DNA from: GCA-2731375 sp046582635
GTDB taxonomy: Bacteria > Pseudomonadota > Alphaproteobacteria > GCA-2731375
Assembly: GCA_046582635.1 (NCBI GenBank)
Contig: JAYGEA010000025.1
Location: 1 to 18,716, forward strand
Direction: 5' to 3'
Length of the DNA stretch: 18,716 nt
Of the stretch, positions 14,126-18,716 are shown piece after piece. The number at the start of each line of letters is the position of its first letter. The stretch's first letter is position 1. Both the position numbers and the translations under genes were made by a program. The notes under the pieces were generated by a model. The model made no database searches and was not told the DNA's origin. It saw only the letters and a program-made list of their open reading frames with translations.

Positions 14126-14955
14126 ACCGGCCGATCACCCTGGACCGTTACCCGGTTGCCGGAGCGGACGTTGGGGAAATAGTCCCAGGCCGCGTGATGC
14201 TGGGTGCAGCGGTTGTCCCAGAACGCCACGGAATTGCTCTCCCAGCGAAAGCGGCACTGGAAATCCACGCCGCGGGCGATGTGGTTGTAGACTATCTGCA
14301 GCACGTCCTGGCTCTCGTACTTACTCAATTCCATGATCCGCGTGGTGAACGCGGAATTGACGTACAGGCCCTTGCGGCTGGTCACCGGATGGGTGCGCAC
14401 GACCGGATGGATGGCCTCGGGATATTCGCCGTCGCGCAAGTGCTCCTTGCCGTTTTTATCATAGCGGCCGCCATGCACATGCTCGGAACGGTGCTTGGCG
14501 GTCAGACCACTTAGAAACTGCTGCATCTTGTCCGATAACGCCTCGTAGGCGCCGTACATATTGGAAAACAGGGTATCGCCGCCCATTTCAGGCACGGTGT
14601 GCAGATGCAGGATACTGCCCATGGGCGGTTCGATATCGCAGCTTACATCCGTGTGCCAGCCGCCGCCCGCCACATACTTGGAGTTCTCGTCGGCATGGAT
14701 GCGCAGAATTTCTGGATGCCCCTCGGGGCTGGGGGCGGCGGGATGAATATGCAGATTTCCGAACCGGCGGCCGAATTCCTTGTGCTGCTCCAAGGTGATT
14801 TCCTGATCACGGAAGAAAATGACATTGTGGTTCATCAGGGCATCGTGCACGGCGTTGAAGGTATCGTCGCTCAACGGCTGGGACAGATCGACACCTTCGA
14901 TCTCCGCACCGATCGCCGCCGTCAGGGGTTTCACGCGAATATTGCTTAAAGCCAT
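14122..14955 (-). CDS. TauD/TfdA-family 2-oxoglutarate-dependent dioxygenase
   Basis: This 277-residue protein is close to the length of taurine dioxygenase (283). The non-haem Fe(II) facial triad is readable: H101 and D103 in GGWHTDVS, and H253 in RCTQHHAAWDYF. The 2-oxoglutarate-binding Arg is probably R264, 11 residues after the distal His as in TauD. The N-terminal VKPLTAAIGAEIEGVDLSQP is also typical. The substrate (a sulfonate, an aryloxy acid or another) is not known. The ATG at 14955 follows GGAGAG with 6-nt spacing; the open extension to 15027 is rejected. It is divergent from the PYROXD2-like gene across 85 bp, and its stop overlaps the LLM stop. Confidence 0.92.
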   Translation of the reverse strand: MALSNIRVKPLTAAIGAEIEGVDLSQPLSDDTFNAVHDALMNHNVIFFRDQEITLEQHKEFGRRFGNLHIHPAAPSPEGHPEILRIHADENSKYVAGGGWHTDVSCDIEPPMGSILHLHTVPEMGGDTLFSNMYGAYEALSDKMQQFLSGLTAKHRSEHVHGGRYDKNGKEHLRDGEYPEAIHPVVRTHPVTSRKGLYVNSAFTTRIMELSKYESQDVLQIVYNHIARGVDFQCRFRWESNSVAFWDNRCTQHHAAWDYFPNVRSGNRVTVQGDRPV

Positions 14956-15040
14956 TACATCTCTCCGATTTTCGCCAATGTCCCATGGATTTTTCATATG
15001 ATAAGCCGACGCACCCCCGATAGACAAGGATAGGGCGAAA

Positions 15041-16624
15041 ATGAAATATGACGTGGTGATCGTGGGCGCCGGTCACAACGGCCTCGTTTGCGCCGCATAC
15101 CTTGCCCGAGGCGGGCTGTCGGTCAAGGTGGTGGAACGCCGCGGCGTGGTTGGCGGGGCGGCGGTGACGGAGGAATTCCACCCCGGCTTCCGCAATTCCG
15201 TTGCCTCCTACGCGGTCGGTCTATTGCATCCCAAGGTGGTCGCGGATCTGGACTTGTACGGCCATGGTCTGGAACTGGTGCATAGACCAATCGCTAATTT
15301 TTTGCCCTTGGAAGACGGCCGTTATCTGAAATCCTATCCCGACCAGGAACGCACCCGCCAGGAGATCGCCCGCATTTCACCCGACGATGGGGAACAATTG
15401 GCAGACTACGAGACGACGATTGGCCGCCTGGCCGACGTCCTGCGCGCCTTCGTGCTGGAGACGCCGCCGAATTCCGGCGGCGGCCTGCGGGATCTGTGGT
15501 CGCTGTTGAAAGCCGGCCGGCGCCTCCATGGCATCGATCTGGAGACCCAGCGCGATCTGGCCGACATCATGGTGATGAGCGCGGTGGATTTCCTCGACCG
15601 CTGGTTCAAATCCGACGCGGTGAAGTCCCTGTTCGCCTATGACGGCATCATCGGCACCTTTGCCTCCCCCTGCGCGCCCGGCACCGCCTACGTGCTGTTG
15701 CATCACTGTTTCGGCGAGATCATGCCCGAGCCCGGCGCCTGGGGGCATGCCATCGGCGGCATGGGCGCCATCACCCAGGCCATGGCCCGGGCGGCGGAGG
15801 CCGCGGGCGTGGAGATCGAAGTCGATGCCCCGGTGGCCGAAGTATTGGTCGAAGGCAATAAAGCAACCGGCGTGCGTTTGCACGATGGCCGCACGATCAC
15901 GGCAAGATCCGTTGCCGCCAACGTCAACCCGAAATTGCTGTTTCTCAATTTACTGGCCGAGGGCAATGTGGAACCGGCCTTTCGGCGGCGCATGGAAAAC
16001 TGGCGCTGTAAGTCGGGCACCTTGCGCATGAATGTCGCTCTCAGGGAGTTACCGGATTTCACCGCCCTGCCCGGCACCGAATTGGCCGAACATCACCAGA
16101 GCGGTATTGTTATCGGCCCCTCGACCCAATACCTGGATACGGCCTACGTTGATGCCCGCCGCCATGGCTGGTCAAAACGGCCGTTCGTGGAAGTGCTGAT
16201 CCCATCCACCATTGATGACACTCTGGCACCCCCCGGGAACCACGTGGCGTCACTGTTCTGCCAGCACTTCGATCCCGACCTGCCGGACGGCATGCATTGG
16301 GACGATGTGCGCGAACAGGCGGCGGATGCGGCGGTGGACGCCGTGACCGCCTTCGCGCCAAATTTCCGGGACGCCATCATTGCCCGGCAAATCCTTACGC
16401 CGCTGGATCTGGAGCGGCAATTCGGTTTGATCGGGGGCGATATTTTCCATGGCGCCCTGGACCTGAACCAGCTCTACAGCCTGCGCCCCACCCTGGGCCA
16501 TGCCGACTACCGCATGCCCATCAAGGGGCTTTATTTGTGCGGCTCCGGCGCCCATCCGGGCGGCGGCGTCACCGGTATCCCAGGCCATAACGCGGCCCGC
16601 GAGATCATCCGGGATATAGGTTAA
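15041..16624 (+). CDS. FAD-dependent oxidoreductase, PYROXD2 / phytoene desaturase-like
   Basis: This 527-residue flavoprotein has the dinucleotide-binding motif VGAGHNGLVCAAYLARGG (residues 8-25) followed by the ERRGVVGGAAVTEEFHPGF segment. It ends with the FAD motif GLYLCGSGAHPGGGVTGIPG. The HNGLVCA and GIPGHNAAREI signatures are those of the PYROXD2-like/carotenoid-desaturase-like family. The length is normal for PYROXD2-like proteins. It is probably not a carotenoid enzyme, since no crt genes are near, and the substrate is unknown. Start ATG 15041 has AAGGATAGGG upstream. It is 26 nt ahead of the adenylate cyclase gene on the same strand, so the two may be co-transcribed. Confidence 0.9.
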   Translation: MKYDVVIVGAGHNGLVCAAYLARGGLSVKVVERRGVVGGAAVTEEFHPGFRNSVASYAVGLLHPKVVADLDLYGHGLELVHRPIANFLPLEDGRYLKSYPDQERTRQEIARISPDDGEQLADYETTIGRLADVLRAFVLETPPNSGGGLRDLWSLLKAGRRLHGIDLETQRDLADIMVMSAVDFLDRWFKSDAVKSLFAYDGIIGTFASPCAPGTAYVLLHHCFGEIMPEPGAWGHAIGGMGAITQAMARAAEAAGVEIEVDAPVAEVLVEGNKATGVRLHDGRTITARSVAANVNPKLLFLNLLAEGNVEPAFRRRMENWRCKSGTLRMNVALRELPDFTALPGTELAEHHQSGIVIGPSTQYLDTAYVDARRHGWSKRPFVEVLIPSTIDDTLAPPGNHVASLFCQHFDPDLPDGMHWDDVREQAADAAVDAVTAFAPNFRDAIIARQILTPLDLERQFGLIGGDIFHGALDLNQLYSLRPTLGHADYRMPIKGLYLCGSGAHPGGGVTGIPGHNAAREIIRDIG

Positions 16625-16650
16625 GCTGTCGTTTTGGGGGAGATTCACTC

Positions 16651-17830
16651 ATGAGCCTGAAGATATTGTTCGCCCACGACCCTGGAGACAGCGAAGAAAT
16701 CAGACTGGAAAAATTCACCATATTTCTGGTGTCGGCATCCTGCTGCCTGGACGGTGATGTATTATGTGGTCTTCGGGTTTGGCTTGATTACGGTCCTGCC
16801 GCCTCTATTTGTCGTCATCGTCGGTGGATCGCTGGCTGTGTGCCATCTTGTCCGCAAACATCGGCCGATCATCTATATCCAGATTATCAGCATTATCTAC
16901 ATCACCACCTTCATTCAATGGAGCATCGGCGGCGTATTCGATTCCGGTTTCGTCCTGGCCTGGACCTTTGTCGGACCGGTCATTGCCCTGATGTTCTTTT
17001 CGCTGAAACATTCAATGATTTGGTTACTGCTCTACCTGGTGAACATCGCCATCACGGTGGTCTTCGATGATTTTTTTTCCTTGCATGGGCATCCGGTCGG
17101 GGAGGAAACGCGGGTTTTCTTTTTCATCATGAATGTGAGCGTTTCCTCCCTCATTGTCTTCGTCTTCGCCGGCCATTTCGTGACCTCCGCCGTCAACGAG
17201 CGGGAAAAGGCCAACAAGCTGCTGTTGAACATTTTGCCCAGAAAAGCCGCCCAACTTTTGAAAACACGCGAGGGCGTCATCGCGGAGCAGTATGACGACG
17301 TCAGCGTTCTGTTCGCCGATATCGTTGATTTCACACAATACTCACGCTCGGTATCGCCGGATCAACTGGTGAGCAAACTGAACGAGATTTTTTTCCGCTT
17401 TGACGAACTCACCGACCATTACGGTCTGGAGAAGATCAAGACCATCGGCGATGCCTATATGGTGGTCGGCGGGCTGCCGGAACCGAAACCGGGTCATGGC
17501 GCGGCCATTGCCGCACTGGCGTTGGATATGCTTGCGACCATCAAGAAAACGGAAATGGCGGCCGGCGGCAGCTTTGCCCTGCGCATCGGCATACATCGCG
17601 GCCCCGTGGTCGCCGGCGTTATCGGCAAAAGCAATTTCGCCTACGACCTGTGGGGGGATACCGTAAACGTTGCCAGCCGCATGGAATCGAGCGGCACGGA
17701 AAACACCATCCAGGTCAGCGACGCCGTCTATCAAACCTTGAAGGACAAATTCCAGTTCACCAATAGAGGGGTGGTGGATATCAAGGGAATTGGAACCATG
17801 GAAACCTATTATTTGTTGCCGCCTGATTGA
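16651..17830 (+). pseudogene. Membrane class III adenylate cyclase, apparent frameshift near 16739-16750
   Basis: The likely start is ATG 16651, with GGGGAG about 8 nt upstream, encoding a soluble lead and the first helix (EEIRLEKFTIFLVSASCC). The family then continues in another frame from about 16745 (AWTVMYYVVFGFG), so one frame change separates the two, consistent with a deletion of 2, 5 or 8 nt. Counting from GTG 16754, the remainder is 358 residues: several membrane segments, the linker LLLNILPRK and a complete class III cyclase domain. Metal Asp D189 and D233, adenine-specific K229 and D298, and transition-state N305 and R309 are all present, so it would be an adenylate cyclase. If the frameshift is real, translation might start at 16754 or 16757, but no ribosome-binding site supports that. 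Confidence 0.8.
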
Positions 17831-17844
17831 CATCCAAAAGAGAA

Positions 17845-17881
17845 CCAAATTACCGAAGCCGCATTCCGTCTTCGCATTTGG
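17845..17881 (+). terminator. Weak hairpin between the two cyclase genes
   Basis: CCAAAT (17845-17850) pairs with ATTTGG (17876-17881), and CGAAG (17854-17858) with CTTCG (17870-17874), forming an interrupted hairpin after the first cyclase stop. There is no T tract, so termination is only possible. It may be a processing or stability element. Confidence 0.3.
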
Positions 17882-17923
17882 TGGACATGGATTTCCCGCG
17901 GCGGTGCCGCTACACTCAACATC

Positions 17924-18716
17924 ATGGCGGACGGAATACAACGTAGATTAACGGCGATCTTGGCAGCAGACGTCGCGGGCTATACGCGCGTTGTCGGATC
18001 GGACGAGGAAGGCACGCTGGCGGCCCTGCAGGCCCACCGGGATGAACTGATTGATGACCTGATTGGCCAGCACGGCGGCCGGGTCGCAATACCGCCGGCG
18101 ACAGCATCCTGATGGAATTTCCCAGTGCCGTGGATGCCGTTCGTTGTGCCATGGCCATGCAGCAGGGCATGGCGGCGCGCAATGCCGATGTATCACCTGA
18201 AAACCGCATTGAATTCCGCATTGGCATCAATGTCGGGGACGTCATTTCCCAGGGCGGGGACTTACTGGGAGATGGCGTCAATATCGCGGCCCGCCTGGAA
18301 GGTTTGTCCGAACCGGGCGGCATTGCTCTTTCCGCGAACGCCCATGAATACATCGAGGGTAAGGTCGAATCGGATTTTACCGACGATGGAGAACATGAGG
18401 TAAAGAATATTAACCGCCCCGTGCGGGTCTGGCGCTGGCAGCCGAGCGGCAAAAGCCAGCCGTCGCCACCCGCCGACAATACCAAGACACCGGCATTATC
18501 CGACAAACCGTCGATCGCCGTCCTGCCGTTCGACAATATGTCCGGCGATCCCGAGCAAGAGTATTTTGCCGACGGCCTGACCGAGGACCTGATCACCGAT
18601 ATTTCGAAGCTTTCCGGCCTGCTGGTGATCGGCCGCAATTCGTCCTTCGTTTATAAGGGGAAATCGGTGGATCAGCGGCAGGTGGGCCGGGATTTGGGGT
18701 TCATTACGTGCTGGAA
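17924..18716 (+). pseudogene. Class III adenylate/guanylate cyclase with TolB-like domain, two apparent frameshifts, 3' cut by window
   Basis: The start ATG 17924 opens MADGIQRRLTAILAADVAGYTRVVGSDEEGT, the entry of the soluble cyclase family in which a cyclase domain is followed by a TolB-like part and usually TPRs. The frame ends at TGA 18114-18116 after HGGRVAIPPATAS. One missing base near 18087 restores RVANTAGDSILMEFPSA, the expected family continuation. The domain then includes FRIGINVGDV and GDGVNIAARLEG with conserved N and R. The TolB-like IAVLPFDNMSGDPEQEYFADGLTEDLI lies near 18516-18596. A second missing G in the run 18696-18699 would restore the expected LGVHYVLE. No good ribosome-binding site is seen ahead of the ATG. 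Decay or sequencing error are equally possible. Confidence 0.78.

Noticed and set aside
17922..18638. Minus-strand open frame over the second cyclase
   Set aside because: It is antisense to a clear cyclase/TolB coding region, and its composition and motifs give no support.

Overview
The window looks like a chromosomal segment of a GC-rich alphaproteobacterium, probably Rhodospirillales-like. The grounds are a PHA module with a PhaR regulator, alphaproteobacterial intergenic palindromes, and family matches (DUF938, PAS_5, PYROXD2-like, integral-membrane and TolB-type class III cyclases). This placement rests on recognised families, not on a search. No rRNA, tRNA, CRISPR array, phage module or complete insertion sequence was seen.

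Layout. 1-802: the 3' end of an MgtE-type magnesium transporter, then a cupin_5/DUF985 gene. A long palindrome (803-923) fills the whole gap to a convergent EamA/DMT exporter (923-1903). 1955-5044: polyhydroxyalkanoate locus. An unknown ORF, a short PhaC-like synthase and PhaB (acetoacetyl-CoA reductase) lie on the minus strand, divergent from phaR on the plus strand. 5045-8290 (minus): a thiamine-diphosphate enzyme, an SDR oxidoreductase and a DUF938 methyltransferase-like protein. 8485-8973: a PAS_5 gene interrupted by an in-frame TGA. 8970-11346: a PLP-dependent aromatic-type amino acid decarboxylase, divergent from a tandem hot-dog thioesterase. 11369-11464: a second palindrome. 11519-16624: a catabolic stretch with a crotonase and a carboxymuconolactone-decarboxylase-like protein (minus), an LLM flavin oxidoreductase (plus), a TauD-type dioxygenase (minus) and a PYROXD2-like FAD oxidoreductase (plus). 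16651-18716: two class III nucleotide cyclase genes, both with apparent frameshifts, the second running off the window.

How the genes fit together. The clearest functional unit is PHA metabolism: PhaB makes (R)-3-hydroxybutyryl-CoA, PhaC polymerises it and PhaR represses. PhaA and a phasin are not in the window. The 11.5-16.6 kb stretch is an accessory oxidative set (crotonase, CMD, LLM, 2-oxoglutarate dioxygenase, FAD oxidoreductase) with no identifiable substrate.

The most unusual DNA is a 267-bp element at 12980-13246. It has 35-nt terminal inverted repeats and two internal long inverted repeats placed so that one strand can fold into a three-way junction. It fills almost the whole intergenic region between two divergent genes, so it probably carries or replaces their promoters. 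Three genes (PAS_5 and both cyclases) carry stops or frameshifts. These could be true decay or sequence error, which the window alone cannot decide.
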